From Kumtagia ephedrae (GTDB lineage: Bacteria; Pseudomonadota; Alphaproteobacteria; Rhizobiales; Rhizobiaceae), in contig NZ_PXYK01000012.1 in the NCBI RefSeq assembly GCF_003012745.1, positions 118,161-182,160 of the forward strand: a DNA stretch of 64,000 nt, read 5' to 3'. Each line of letters starts with the position of its first letter. Position 1 is the first letter of the stretch. The position numbers and the translations under genes were made by a program. The notes below the pieces were generated by a model. It saw nothing but the letters and a program-made list of their open reading frames with translations. It had not been told where the DNA came from and did no database searches. Positions 7,837-16,514 of the stretch are shown here, piece by piece.

Positions 7837-9051
7837 ATGGATTTCGAGACTTTCTTCGCGGACAAGCTGGACGGCCTGCACAAGGAAGGCCGCTACCGCA
7901 TTTTCGCCGACCTGGAGCGACGTGCCGGCCTGTTCCCGCGGGCGCTGCGCTATTCCGGCGACGACGCCCGCGAAGTCACCGTCTGGTGCTCCAACGACTA
8001 TCTCGGCATGGGCCAGCACCCGGCCGTCATCGCCGCCATGCACGAGGCGCTGGACAAGTGCGGCGCCGGCGCCGGCGGCACGCGCAACATCTCCGGCACC
8101 AACCACTACCACGTACTGCTGGAGCGCGAGCTGGCCGACCTGCACGGCAAGGAAGCGGCGCTGCTGTTCACGTCGGGCTATGTTTCCAACTGGACGACGC
8201 TGTCGACGCTCGGCGCCAACGTCCCCGGCTGCGTCATCTTCTCGGACGAGGGCAACCATGCCTCGATGATCGAGGGCATCCGCCATTCCAAGGCCGAAAA
8301 GCGCATCTTCAAGCACAACGATCCGGCCGATCTCGACCGCATCCTGTCCGAATACGGCGCCGACGTGCCGAAGATCGTCGCCTTCGAGAGCGTCTATTCG
8401 ATGGACGGCGACATCGCGCCGATCCGCGAGATCGTCGAGGTGGCCGAGAAGCACGGCGCCATGACCTATCTCGACGAGGTGCATGCGGTCGGCATGTACG
8501 GCCCGCGCGGCGGCGGCGTCGCCGAGCGCGACGGCCTGATGGACCGCATCACCGTCATCGAGGGCACGCTGGGCAAGGCTTTCGGCGTGGTCGGCGGCTA
8601 CATTACGGCGTCCGCGAAGCTGATCGACTTCGTCCGCTCCTTCGGCTCGGGCTTCATCTTCACCACGGCACTGCCGCCGCATGTGGCGGCCGGCGCGCTG
8701 ACCTCGATCCGGCACCTCAAGACCAGCCAGATCGAGCGCGTCCGCCACCAGGACCGGGTGAGGAAGGTGCGCGCCGGCCTCGACCGCATCGGCATCCCCT
8801 ACATGCAGAACCCCAGCCACATCGTGCCGGTGAAGGTGGGCGACGCCGCCAAGTGCAAGTGGATCAGCGACATCCTGCTCGACCGCTACGGCATCTACGT
8901 GCAGCCGATCAACTACCCGACGGTGGCGCGCAAGACGGAGCGGCTGCGCATCACGCCGTCGCCGCTGCACACCGACGCCGACATCGAGCACCTCGTGCAC
9001 TCGCTGTCGGACCTGTGGTCGCAATGCGCCCTGGCGCGGCAGGTGGCGTAA
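7837..9051 (+). CDS. hemA: 5-aminolevulinate synthase
   Basis: The 404-residue PLP enzyme condenses glycine and succinyl-CoA to 5-aminolevulinate, the first step of haem and cobalamin synthesis by the C4 pathway used in alphaproteobacteria. Visible signatures are [25 protein letters not shown] and the PLP lysine K247 in GTLGKAFG. The N-terminus [12 protein letters not shown] is typical. The 257-nt upstream gap contains a probable promoter, but I see no Irr-type palindrome there, in contrast to the iron operon and nfuA. The gene is convergent with mmcB. Confidence 0.97.
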   Translation: MDFETFFADKLDGLHKEGRYRIFADLERRAGLFPRALRYSGDDAREVTVWCSNDYLGMGQHPAVIAAMHEALDKCGAGAGGTRNISGTNHYHVLLERELADLHGKEAALLFTSGYVSNWTTLSTLGANVPGCVIFSDEGNHASMIEGIRHSKAEKRIFKHNDPADLDRILSEYGADVPKIVAFESVYSMDGDIAPIREIVEVAEKHGAMTYLDEVHAVGMYGPRGGGVAERDGLMDRITVIEGTLGKAFGVVGGYITASAKLIDFVRSFGSGFIFTTALPPHVAAGALTSIRHLKTSQIERVRHQDRVRKVRAGLDRIGIPYMQNPSHIVPVKVGDAAKCKWISDILLDRYGIYVQPINYPTVARKTERLRITPSPLHTDADIEHLVHSLSDLWSQCALARQVA

Positions 9052-9090
9052 AGCCGCCCGATCGTCGCCCGGGCGCCCTCTCGTTTTCTG

Positions 9091-9591
9091 CTACTCGCTC
9101 TCACCGTCCAGTGCCGGCACTGCGACGCCGGCCATCTCCGCCGCCAGCAGCCGCGCTGCACCGGCGCGCGCGATGCGCAGCATCAGCGCCTTGCGGGTGG
9201 CCGCCGCCAGACGGTGCTCCGGCGCCTCGCGCAAAATTTCGGCGCCATAACCGTCCGACAGGATGAAGCCGCAGTCCTGCGGGAAGATCGCGGCCGGCAC
9301 CTCCGGGTGGGTGGCGAAGAAGAAGCGGTCGGAATGCAGCCGGTATTGCGGCCATTTGCGGTCGACGCGGAAATCCTCGACCGAGGATTTGATCTCGATG
9401 ATCCAGATGTCGCCCTGCCTGGTCAGCGCCACCAGGTCGGCGCGGCGGCCGGTGGCCAGCGACAGTTCCGGCAGCACATGCGCGCCCATCTGCGTCAGCA
9501 GCCGCTGCACGCCGCGGCGCACGACCATCGCCCGTTCGGACTGGCGTCCGTCGACGAGCGGATTGGCGGGGAGCGGCGACACGATCGGCAT
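9091..9591 (-). CDS. mmcB: MmcB family DNA repair protein (PD-(D/E)xK-like)
   Basis: The 166-residue protein matches the MmcB/DUF1052 family of alphaproteobacteria. Its core, GRRADLVAL then DIWIIEIKSS, has the D...ExK pattern of a PD-(D/E)xK nuclease. In Caulobacter MmcB belongs to the DNA-damage-induced set and acts with ImuB-type mutagenic repair. Here it is a single gene convergent with hemA. No LexA-like operator is obvious to me in the upstream region. Family confident; nuclease activity inferred. Confidence 0.87.
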   Translation of the reverse strand: MPIVSPLPANPLVDGRQSERAMVVRRGVQRLLTQMGAHVLPELSLATGRRADLVALTRQGDIWIIEIKSSVEDFRVDRKWPQYRLHSDRFFFATHPEVPAAIFPQDCGFILSDGYGAEILREAPEHRLAAATRKALMLRIARAGAARLLAAEMAGVAVPALDGESE

Positions 9592-9871
9592 GACGCCAAT
9601 AGTACAAAACCGGAACGAAGCTGCAAGGGCTTATGGTGGAAGAAGGCGCAAGATCATCGCCCATTGAGCCTGAAAGATCACGGAATCTGGCGGAAATTCA
9701 CGCTTGCGTGAACGAATGTTGCGAAAATGCAATAGCTGCGCGCTTACATGCATGGCGGCGGCGAAAAGCATCACTCCCCGCTTGGCAGCCCGCGGCAAAG
9801 CTCCCTAGTGATGATGGCGAAAAAGCGGCCGAATCAGCCGTAATCGTTCGAAAGGGGTAGCGGATCAGGCA

Positions 9872-10495
9872 ATGCGGCTGAAGGCACTCACAGTGGTGGC
9901 CGGTCTGGCCGTGGCGACCGCCCTGTCGGGCTGCACGTCGGTCGGTCTCGGCTCGTTCCAGATATTCACCGCGGACTACGGTTCCCGCACCGACGCCGGC
10001 TACCGCATCCCGCCGATCCCGATCACCAAGGTTCCCCGCCAGTACCACCGCCAGATCGTCAGCTACCGGACCGACGAGGCGCCGGGCACGATCATCGTCG
10101 ATACCGGGGCAAAGTTCCTCTATTTCGTGCTGCCGGAAGGACGCGCGGTGCGCTACGGCATCGGCGTCGGGCGCGAGGGTTTCGAATGGAGCGGCACGGC
10201 GCGGGTCGGCGCCAAGCGCGAGTGGCCGGTGTGGACGCCGCCGCCGGAGATGATCCGGCGCCAGCCGCAGCTCGCCAAATGGCGCAACGGCCAGCCGCCC
10301 GGCCCGACCAACGCGCTGGGCGCGCGGGCGCTCTACCTGTTCAACAAGGGCGATACCGGCTACCGCCTGCACGGCACGCCGGAATGGTGGTCGATCGGCA
10401 AGGCGATGTCGTCGGGCTGCGTGCGGCTGCTCAACCAGGACATCATCGACCTCTACAACCGCGCCCAGGTTGGCGCCAAGGTCATCGTCAAGTAG
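9872..10495 (+). CDS. L,D-transpeptidase (YkuD) lipoprotein
   Basis: The 207-residue precursor has a lipoprotein signal with lipobox LSGC near residue 21. It carries the YkuD catalytic signature: YRLHGTPEW, then the nucleophile segment MSSGCVRLLNQD with the SxGCxR cysteine. It should be anchored in the periplasm and form 3-3 crosslinks or attach proteins to peptidoglycan. It lies alone, ending in a strong terminator at 10541-10564. The 280-nt upstream gap shows nothing beyond a probable promoter. Confidence 0.92.
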   Translation: MRLKALTVVAGLAVATALSGCTSVGLGSFQIFTADYGSRTDAGYRIPPIPITKVPRQYHRQIVSYRTDEAPGTIIVDTGAKFLYFVLPEGRAVRYGIGVGREGFEWSGTARVGAKREWPVWTPPPEMIRRQPQLAKWRNGQPPGPTNALGARALYLFNKGDTGYRLHGTPEWWSIGKAMSSGCVRLLNQDIIDLYNRAQVGAKVIVK

Positions 10496-10540
10496 GATTT
10501 CGCGAACCGTCTCGGCAACACGGACGACCGCAAAGCAGAA

Positions 10541-10564
10541 AACCGGGCTTTCGCCCGGTTTTTT
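10541..10564 (+). terminator. Rho-independent terminator of the L,D-transpeptidase gene
   Basis: The stem AACCGGGC/GCCCGGTT has a 4-nt TTTC loop and is followed directly by TTTT. It is located 45 nt after the stop codon. Confidence 0.9.
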
Positions 10565-10614
10565 GTTTGTGGCGTCTGTCGGGGAGCCGGTAGGCGGCGC
10601 GGCCGCGACGCCGC

Positions 10615-11193
10615 TCAGACCACCTGCTCGACCTGCTGCACTTCCGGCACGAAGTGGCGCAGCAGGTTCTGGATGCCGTGCTTGAGCGTCGCCGTCGAGG
10701 ACGGGCAGCCGGCGCAGGCGCCTTTCATGTTGAGGAACACGGTGCCGTTCTCGTAGCCGCGGAAGGTGATGTCGCCGCCGTCCTGCGCCACCGCCGGGCG
10801 CACGCGCGTCTCCAGCAGCTCCTTGATCGTAATGACGATCTCCTCGTCGGCCTTGTCGTAGAATTCGTCACCGGACTCGGCGGCGTCGCCACGCGCCTGG
10901 GCGGCGTGGGTCATCACCGGCGCGCCGGACATGAACTGCTCCATGATCGCGCCGAGGATCGCCGGCTTCAGATGCTGCCAGTCCGGGCCGTCGCCCTTGG
11001 TGATGGTGATGAAGTCGTAGCCGAAGAACACGCCGGTGACGCCGTGGATGTCGAACAGCCGGCCGGCGAACGGCGAAGCCTCGCGCGCCGCCTCGGCGTC
11101 GCGGAAATCGGCTGTGCCCTCGGCCAGCACCTCGCGGCCGGGCAGGAACTTGAGCGTGGCGGGATTGGGGGTCGCCTCGGTCTGGATGAACAT
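10615..11193 (-). CDS. Nfu-type Fe-S cluster scaffold/carrier protein
   Basis: The 192-residue protein has an N-terminal Nfu_N domain (MFIQTEATPNPATLKFLPG) and a C-terminal NifU-like domain with the cluster-binding CxxC (C160 and C163 in GACAGCPSS). It receives [4Fe-4S] clusters and hands them to apoproteins. It is not evidence of nitrogen fixation. Upstream at 11217-11233 is a near-perfect Irr-type palindrome, only about 24 nt before the ATG. The gene would therefore be repressed under iron starvation if Irr binds there. It is single, with the uspA-like gene behind it. Confidence 0.94.
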   Translation of the reverse strand: MFIQTEATPNPATLKFLPGREVLAEGTADFRDAEAAREASPFAGRLFDIHGVTGVFFGYDFITITKGDGPDWQHLKPAILGAIMEQFMSGAPVMTHAAQARGDAAESGDEFYDKADEEIVITIKELLETRVRPAVAQDGGDITFRGYENGTVFLNMKGACAGCPSSTATLKHGIQNLLRHFVPEVQQVEQVV

Positions 11194-11216
11194 CGCCGCA
11201 TCTCCGCGCGTCTTTG

Positions 11217-11233
11217 TTTGGAATAGTTCTAAA
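11217..11233 (-). promoter_or_regulatory. Candidate Irr-binding ICE box upstream of the Nfu gene
   Basis: The + strand reads TTTGGAATAGTTCTAAA, one mismatch from the symmetric TTTAGAANNNTTCTAAA pattern. It shares GAATAGTTCTAA with the site at 3089-3105. It is centred about 32 nt upstream of the Nfu ATG, so bound protein would overlap the promoter. Confidence 0.65.
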
Positions 11234-11260
11234 TAGGCCTATTCATCGGCCGCTACAAGC

Positions 11261-11382
11261 GGTGAATGGTGACTGGTGAAATGGTGAATGGCGGCGGAGT
11301 CATCAAGTGCAGCGGCTTGACGCGGCTTCGCCTGCAGAATGCTCACCATTCACCATTCACCATTCACCATTCACCATTCACC
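11261..11382. repeat. Heptanucleotide tandem repeat (TCACCAT) with an inverted partner
   Basis: At 11343-11382 the 7-mer TCACCAT is repeated five times plus five bases. At 11261-11293 degenerate copies of the complement (ATGGTGA) occur, so the transcript can fold into a long hairpin with a roughly 50-nt loop. The array lies directly after the stop of the universal stress gene (stop at 11385, leftward) and before the Nfu promoter. It may end transcription. Copy number is likely to vary between strains. Confidence 0.8.
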
Positions 11383-11384
11383 GC

Positions 11385-11876
11385 CTACGCCAGACTGGCG
11401 ATCTCTTCGTCCGACAGGTTCTGCGGCACCACCGTCACCGGGATCGGGAAGGCGGCGCCCTTGCCGGCGATGGAGGCGACCAGCGGCCCCGGCCCTTCCT
11501 TGGCGGCGCCGGCGGCGAGCACCAGGATGGCGATGTCCTGGTCGTCCTCGATCAGTTGATGGATCTGCTCGGTCGGCTTGCCCTCGAGCACCACCAGCTC
11601 CGGCTCGATGCCGAGCGTGGCGCGCACCTTGGCGGCATGCACGTCGAGGGCCGCGCGGGCTGTCGCCTGCGCCTCCTCGCGCATGATCTTCTCCACGCCG
11701 AGCCAGTGCTGGAAGTCGCTCGGCTCGATCACGTAGAGCAGCACCACCACGCCGCCGGTGGATTTCGCGCGCATCGAGGCGTAGGCGACGGCGCGCTCGC
11801 ACTCCGGCGTTTCGTCGATGATCGCCAGGAACTTGCGGCGATGGCCGGCTTCCCGGCTGAGACGTCTCGATACCAT
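11385..11876 (-). CDS. Universal stress protein (UspA family)
   Basis: The 163-residue single-domain protein begins after a short basic leader with KFLAIIDETPECERAVAYA. It continues with VLLYVIEP and ends ILVLAAGAA...PVTVVP, the alpha/beta Usp fold. The glycine-rich ATP-binding pattern at the C-terminal side is incomplete (AAGAAKEGPG), so nucleotide binding is uncertain. It follows trpS on the same strand (gap about 95 nt) as in many rhizobia, and is followed by the TCACCAT repeat. Confidence 0.88.
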   Translation of the reverse strand: MVSRRLSREAGHRRKFLAIIDETPECERAVAYASMRAKSTGGVVVLLYVIEPSDFQHWLGVEKIMREEAQATARAALDVHAAKVRATLGIEPELVVLEGKPTEQIHQLIEDDQDIAILVLAAGAAKEGPGPLVASIAGKGAAFPIPVTVVPQNLSDEEIASLA

Positions 11877-11971
11877 GGGCTATCCTGTCACCGGTGTCCG
11901 GCCGAACGGGCGCAATCTGCCACTGCCGCCGTGGCGCGGCAAGCGAGGCTTTCGCGCCAGCGGTCCGGCGT

Positions 11972-13039
11972 TCAGCCCTGCAGCAGCCCGACGATGTCGC
12001 GCACCGTCTTCATCGTCGTCTCGGCAAGGTTGCCGGCCCGCTCGCCGCCGTCGCGCAGCACGCCGTCGACATAGGCGTGGTCGGCCGATATGCGGCGCAT
12101 CTCGGCCGCGACCGGCGCCAGCTTGTCCACCGCCAGGTCGGCGAGCGCCGGCTTGAAGACGGAAAACTGCTGGCCGCCGAATTGCCCGAGCACCGCCTCC
12201 TTGCCGATGTCGGCGAGGCCGGCATAGATGCCGACGAGGTTTTCGGCCTCGGGCCGGCCCGCCAGCCCGTCGACCTCGCTCGGCAGCGCGTCGGGATCGG
12301 TCTTGGCCTTCTTGATCTTCTTGGAGATGGTGTCGGCGTCGTCGGTCAGGTTGATGCGCGACAGGTCGGACGGGTCCGACTTCGACATCTTCTTCGACCC
12401 GTCGCGCAGGCTCATGATGCGCGCCGCCGGGCCGCCGATCAACGGCTCGGTCATCGGGAAGAAGCCGTTCACCGTCTCCTCGCCGACCTGTATCTCGACG
12501 CCGACGCCGAGCTCGGCGATGCGGGCGGAGAAGTCGTTGTTGAACTTCTGGGCGATGTCGCGGGTGAGCTCCAGGTGCTGCTTCTGGTCCTCGCCCACCG
12601 GCACATGGGTGGCGCGGTAGAGCAGGATGTCGGCCGCCATCAGGCTGGGATAGGCGAGCAGGCCGAGCGAGGCGTTCTCGCGGTCCTTGCCGGCCTTGTC
12701 CTTGAACTGCGTCATGCGGTTCATCCAGCCGATGCGGGCGACGCAGTTGAAGATCCAGGCGAGCTCGGCGTGCTGCATGACGCGGCTCTGGTTGAAGACG
12801 ATGTGCTTCTTCGGGTCGATGCCGGAGGCGAGGAACGCGGCGGTGATCGAGCGCGTCTGGTCCTGCAGGTCGGCATGGACGAGCTGGGCGGTCAGCGAAT
12901 GCAGGTCGACGACGCAATAGATGCAGTCGGATGTCTCCTGCAGGGCGACGAACTTCTTGATGGCGCCGAGATAGTTGCCGAGATGCAGATTGCCGGTTGG
13001 CTGGACGCCCGAGAAGACGAGCGGCTTGAAGGCGGACAT
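11972..13039 (-). CDS. trpS: Tryptophanyl-tRNA synthetase
   Basis: The 355-residue class I synthetase charges tRNA-Trp. The HIGH-equivalent is in [13 protein letters not shown] and the KMSKS loop is KKMSKSD. The start at 13039 is supported by AGAGGAAC 5-6 nt upstream. In many Hyphomicrobiales trpS follows murJ (lipid II flippase). Here the upstream neighbour is a nucleoside hydrolase and no murJ is visible, which suggests a local rearrangement. Confident call. Confidence 0.96.
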   Translation of the reverse strand: MSAFKPLVFSGVQPTGNLHLGNYLGAIKKFVALQETSDCIYCVVDLHSLTAQLVHADLQDQTRSITAAFLASGIDPKKHIVFNQSRVMQHAELAWIFNCVARIGWMNRMTQFKDKAGKDRENASLGLLAYPSLMAADILLYRATHVPVGEDQKQHLELTRDIAQKFNNDFSARIAELGVGVEIQVGEETVNGFFPMTEPLIGGPAARIMSLRDGSKKMSKSDPSDLSRINLTDDADTISKKIKKAKTDPDALPSEVDGLAGRPEAENLVGIYAGLADIGKEAVLGQFGGQQFSVFKPALADLAVDKLAPVAAEMRRISADHAYVDGVLRDGGERAGNLAETTMKTVRDIVGLLQG

Positions 13040-13187
13040 GAACGTTCCTCTTGGCTTGTGGAGGGCCGTTTCGCGCGCGGCGAAATTTTGCGGAAGCGCG
13101 CTTATGGCGGAAGGCGCGCCGCAGGGCAAGAGCCGCTTTCGCGTGGGAGGAAACTGTCTATCGGGCAAGCCTCGGAGGGTGGCGAGC

Positions 13188-13245
13188 TTGGCGCCACTCC
13201 CTCCCCTCTCGATCGAAAGATCGCCGAACGGCCGGATGGGGCGAG
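13188..13245. repeat. GC-rich intergenic repeat between the nucleoside hydrolase and trpS
   Basis: The sequence contains CCCTCCCCTCTCGATCG followed by CGGCCGGATGGGG. It resembles the palindrome at 4539-4584 in order and composition but with decayed arms. It occupies the gap just after the nucleoside hydrolase stop codon. Confidence 0.4.
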
Positions 13246-13246
13246 C

Positions 13247-14191
13247 CTAGTCGAGCCGCGCCAGGCGCTCCGTCAGCAGCGCGAAGAAGCCGTCGGCGTC
13301 GATGTCGCGCATGAACGTCACGTTCCGCTCGCGCTTGGTGACTCCCCACCAGTCGGCGACGGTCATGCCCATGGTCAGCTCGGACGCGGTCTCGACCGAG
13401 ACGTTGATGAGCCGGCCCTTGAACAGCTCGGGCCTGAGCAGGTAGGCGACCACGCAGGGATCGTGCAGCGGTCCGCCGTCCGTCCCGTATTTCTCCTCGT
13501 CGAAGCGCTCGAAGAACTCCAGCAGCTCGGCCGTGGCGATGCCGACCCGCGTGCCGATCGCGCGGATGGCGGCGATGCGCTGGCGCGTCGTCAGCGCCTT
13601 GTGGGTGACGTCGAGCGACATCATGACCGTCGGCGCCCCGCAGTTGAGCACGATGTCTGCGGCCTGCGGGTCGACATAGATGTTGAACTCGGCCGCCGGC
13701 GTCGTGTTGCCGCCTTCGAAGAAGCCGCCGCCCATCAGCACGATCTCCTGGATGCGCGGCGCGATCCTGGGTTCGCGCGACAGCGCCAGGGCGATGTTGG
13801 TGAGCGGCCCGAGCGGGCAGAGCGTCACCGTGCCCGGTTCCTCCGTCATCAGCGTCTCGACGATGAAGTCGACCGCGTGCTGTTCCTGCAGCGCCATGCG
13901 CGGCTCGGGCAGGTCGGGGCCGTTCAGGCCGGTGCGGCCATGCACGTGCTCGGCGGTCACCAGCCGCCGCATCAGCGGACGCGGGGCGCCCGAAAACACC
14001 CGCGTCTGCGGCCGGCCGGCCAATTCGCAGATCTTGAGCGCGTTCTTCTCGGTCAGGTGGAGCGGCACGTTGCCCGCCACGGCGGTCAGTCCCAGCACCT
14101 CGAGCTCCGGGCTTCCCAGCGCCAGCAGGATGGCCAATGCGTCGTCCTGGCCGGGATCCGTATCGATGATGATTTTCCGCTTGTCGGGCAT
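13247..14191 (-). CDS. Inosine/uridine-preferring nucleoside hydrolase family enzyme
   Basis: The 314-residue protein has the calcium-binding signature IIIDTDPGQDDALA at its N-terminus. It also shows the conserved LTAVAGN, LCPLGPLTNIALA, IVLMGGG, AEFNIYVDPQAA and HDPCVVAYLL segments. These enzymes hydrolyse ribonucleosides to free base and ribose for purine or pyrimidine salvage, usually in the cytoplasm; no signal peptide is present. It is unlinked here to a transporter. The exact nucleoside preference cannot be read from the sequence. Confidence 0.92.
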   Translation of the reverse strand: MPDKRKIIIDTDPGQDDALAILLALGSPELEVLGLTAVAGNVPLHLTEKNALKICELAGRPQTRVFSGAPRPLMRRLVTAEHVHGRTGLNGPDLPEPRMALQEQHAVDFIVETLMTEEPGTVTLCPLGPLTNIALALSREPRIAPRIQEIVLMGGGFFEGGNTTPAAEFNIYVDPQAADIVLNCGAPTVMMSLDVTHKALTTRQRIAAIRAIGTRVGIATAELLEFFERFDEEKYGTDGGPLHDPCVVAYLLRPELFKGRLINVSVETASELTMGMTVADWWGVTKRERNVTFMRDIDADGFFALLTERLARLD

Positions 14192-14222
14192 TTCCAGTCC
14201 TGTTCTGAAGGCTTGCGTGAGG

Positions 14223-14251
14223 CTTGAAGTCGGCCGCAGCTTAAACCATAT
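14223..14251 (+). promoter_or_regulatory. Candidate heat-shock (sigma-32/RpoH) promoter for hsp20
   Basis: CTTGAAG at 14223-14229 and CCATAT at 14246-14251 are separated by 16 nt, close to the RpoH pattern CTTG(AA)..CCNATNT. It lies about 70 nt upstream of the Hsp20 start, leaving a leader long enough for an RNA thermometer, although I could not identify a clear ROSE-type anti-Shine-Dalgarno pairing by eye. Confidence 0.55.
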
Positions 14252-14319
14252 CGTAGATCGACAGGAGAAATGCCATCTGGATTTTTCCTGGCGATGTCGC
14301 TCGATGAGGACAGTGTAAC

Positions 14320-14745
14320 ATGAGCCGGATGCCGCCGTTTTCGAGCCCGCTTCTTCTGGGGTTCGATGCCATGGAAAAGACGATCGAACGTCTCGCCAAG
14401 TCCGGCGACAGCTACCCGCCCTACAACATCGAGCGGATCCATGCCTCCGAAACGGGCGCCGAACGGCTGCGCATCACGCTCGCCGTCGCCGGCTTCTGCG
14501 ACGAGGATCTAGAGGTGCTGACCGAGGAAAGCCAGCTCGTCGTGCGCGGCAAGCAACGCGACGACGCCGAGCGGGACTATATCCACCGCGGCATCGCGGC
14601 ACGCCAGTTCCAGCGCACCTTCGTGCTGGCCGACGGCATGCGGGTGATCGCGGCGGAACTGAAGAACGGACTGCTCTCGATCGACCTCGATCGCCCGCAG
14701 CCGGAACGGCTGGTACGGAAAATAAACATTTCGGTGAAAGACTGA
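14320..14745 (+). CDS. Small heat-shock protein, Hsp20/IbpA family
   Basis: The 141-residue protein has the alpha-crystallin domain: YNIERIHASETGAERLRITLA, the VRGKQ beta strand, FVLADGM and the GLLSIDL segment. The C-terminal IxI-type tail is KINISV. It holds unfolding proteins during heat stress. GAGGACAG precedes the ATG, and an RpoH-like promoter lies upstream. The DUF1150 gene follows by 79 nt, the pairing commonly seen in rhizobia. Confidence 0.93.
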   Translation: MSRMPPFSSPLLLGFDAMEKTIERLAKSGDSYPPYNIERIHASETGAERLRITLAVAGFCDEDLEVLTEESQLVVRGKQRDDAERDYIHRGIAARQFQRTFVLADGMRVIAAELKNGLLSIDLDRPQPERLVRKINISVKD

Positions 14746-14824
14746 TCTGCCGCTTGGAGATCGCCGGAACCGAAAGCTCTCGGGCGGGTTGGTCATGACG
14801 ACGCCCCGCGCAAAGGAGGCTGAT

Positions 14825-15082
14825 ATGACGAACGTTGACACCAGACCTGTCGTGACGAAGGCCGACCTTGCCCATCTCGGTGAGGGAACAGTCGCTTATC
14901 TGCGCGAAATGGGCTCGGACGAACTGAAGGGCAAGTTCCCCGGCCTGCCGGACATCGAGCCAGGCCTGCGGCTTTGGGCACTCTTCGCTGCCGACGGCCG
15001 CCCTATCCTGCTCTCCGACGAACGCGACCGCGCGCTGGCGGGCGCATTGGCCAACGACCTGGTGCCGGTCGCCCTGCACTGA
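14825..15082 (+). CDS. DUF1150 family protein
   Basis: This 85-residue protein of unknown function is conserved behind Hsp20 in Hyphomicrobiales. The start at 14825 is fixed by AAAGGAGG 6 nt upstream. It contains LAHLGEGTVAYLREM, the ELKGKFPGLP region and GRPILLSDERD, a pattern typical of the family, with no signal peptide or membrane segment. Co-transcription with hsp20 suggests a heat-stress link, which is inference. Confidence 0.85.
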   Translation: MTNVDTRPVVTKADLAHLGEGTVAYLREMGSDELKGKFPGLPDIEPGLRLWALFAADGRPILLSDERDRALAGALANDLVPVALH

Positions 15083-15139
15083 TCGAATCGTCTCGGGCGG
15101 CCACCGTCGTCCCGAGATTCCCGACTTGAAATTGCCGTC

Positions 15140-15604
15140 TCAGGCGGCGTGCGAGGCTGGTGCCGACGCCAGCAAAGCGTGGATCGCCGCCGCGTCGCGC
15201 GTGCCGCGCACCTTGGCGACGGTATCGCTGTCGCGCAGCACGCGGGCGATGCGCGACAGCGCCTTCAGATGGTCGGCGCCAGCGCCTTCCGGGGCGAGCA
15301 GCAGGAAGACGAGGTCGACCGGCTGGTCGTCGAGCGCCTCGAAGTCGACCGGCTGCTCCAGCCGGGCGAACACGCCGGTGATCTGCTTGACCCCGGCCAG
15401 CTTGCCATGCGGGATGGCGATGCCGTTGCCGACGCCGGTGGAGCCCAGCCGCTCGCGCTGCAGGATGGTGTCGAAAATCTCGCGCTCGGGGATGCCGGTG
15501 ACGGCGGCGGCCTTCTCGGCAAGCAACTGCAGCAGCTGCTTCTTCGAATTCGCCCTCAGGACCGGCAGGATGGCCGGTGCCTGAACGAGATCACTGAGAT
15601 CCAT
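15140..15604 (-). CDS. ptsN: Nitrogen-regulatory PTS IIA protein
   Basis: The 154-residue EIIA-Ntr protein has the phosphorylatable H66 in GIAIPHGKL and the surrounding RERLGSTGVGNG motif. It is the output component of the PtsP-PtsO-PtsN phosphorelay, which adjusts potassium transport, carbon/nitrogen balance and, in rhizobia, symbiotic and storage functions. It lies downstream of hpf and rpoN on the same strand, the standard rpoN-hpf-ptsN order. Confident call. Confidence 0.95.
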   Translation of the reverse strand: MDLSDLVQAPAILPVLRANSKKQLLQLLAEKAAAVTGIPEREIFDTILQRERLGSTGVGNGIAIPHGKLAGVKQITGVFARLEQPVDFEALDDQPVDLVFLLLAPEGAGADHLKALSRIARVLRDSDTVAKVRGTRDAAAIHALLASAPASHAA

Positions 15605-15664
15605 GCCAAAATCCTCTTCTGGCCCAACCCGGACGCGCGAGCGCTCTCGGGCCGGGATTACCGC

Positions 15665-16246
15665 TCAACCTTGCGTGGCTTTCGGGGTCGACGGATCGAT
15701 CCAGCCGATATTGCCGTCCGCCCGGCGGTAGACGATGTTGACGTGGTCGTTTCCGGCATTGCGGAAGACGAAGACGGGGCTTTCCTTGGTGTCGAGTTCG
15801 ACGACGGCGGATGCGACGGTCATGGTCTTCAGCGCCATGGTCGATTCCGCCACGATCGCCGGCGAATAGTCATCCGGCACCTCGTCCTCGTCGTCCTCGG
15901 CGATCGCCGCCATCACCGTATAGGCGACGTCGGTGGCGCTGCCGTTGCCGAAGCTCCTGGATCGCAGCCGCCGCTTGTAGCGGCGCAGCCGCTTCTCCAG
16001 CCTTTCGGCGGCGCCGTCGAAGGCGATGATCGGGTCCTGGGCGTCGCTGGTGGCCTGAAGTGCGGCGCCGCTGTCCAGATGGATCATGCAGTCGGCGGTG
16101 AAGCGGGAGCCCGATTTGGCCACGGTGACATGACCGGCGAATCCCCCGTCGAAATATTTGTCGATCGTGTCGCCGATGCGGGCCTCGATGCGCGTACGGA
16201 ACGCATCGCCGATATCCATGTGCTTTCCCGAGATGCGCAGGCTCAT
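15665..16246 (-). CDS. hpf: Ribosome hibernation-promoting factor, long form
   Basis: The 193-residue protein starts at MSLRISGKHMDIG (16246). It has an N-terminal ribosome-binding domain followed by an acidic linker (DDEDEVPDD) and the C-terminal dimerisation domain (SPVFVFRNAGNDHVNIVYRR). The long form pairs 70S ribosomes directly into inactive 100S particles in stationary phase. It is located between rpoN and ptsN. Upstream in-frame codons exist but lack the family sequence, so 16246 is preferred. Confidence 0.94.
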   Translation of the reverse strand: MSLRISGKHMDIGDAFRTRIEARIGDTIDKYFDGGFAGHVTVAKSGSRFTADCMIHLDSGAALQATSDAQDPIIAFDGAAERLEKRLRRYKRRLRSRSFGNGSATDVAYTVMAAIAEDDEDEVPDDYSPAIVAESTMALKTMTVASAVVELDTKESPVFVFRNAGNDHVNIVYRRADGNIGWIDPSTPKATQG

Positions 16247-16514
16247 GAGAACGTCGGCCTTCCTGTTCAGACTTCCAACCGGAGTGAGTTTATACCCGTT
16301 GCGGGAGCACACAAGCGTGACGGTGCTTTGCGACGGCCCTTCCCAGGTTTTCAGGTTTTCACGTGCCGTCTCCCGACGGGGCGTTCGATCCGACACCGCC
16401 CCTGCCCATGGGCGCGGGCTTCTAGTGAGTTCGCAATGCCTTGTCAATCAACGGCCGGCAGCCCTTGCGGAAGCTTGGGGGCCGGCTGTGGACAGATCGC
16501 GGGCGCTGCTGCTC

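Noticed and set aside
10615..11193. NifU-like protein as a sign of nitrogen fixation
   Set aside because: The domain order is Nfu_N plus NifU C-terminal domain, a housekeeping Fe-S carrier; no nif genes are in the window.
11343..11382. Regular direct repeats suggestive of a CRISPR array
   Set aside because: The units are 7 nt with no spacers and there are no cas genes; it is a simple tandem repeat.
11894..14227. Very long open frame (over 700 codons) on the + strand opposite trpS and the nucleoside hydrolase
   Set aside because: It is the GC-rich antisense shadow of two well-supported genes; the translation is low-complexity R/A/G/D-rich with no domain.
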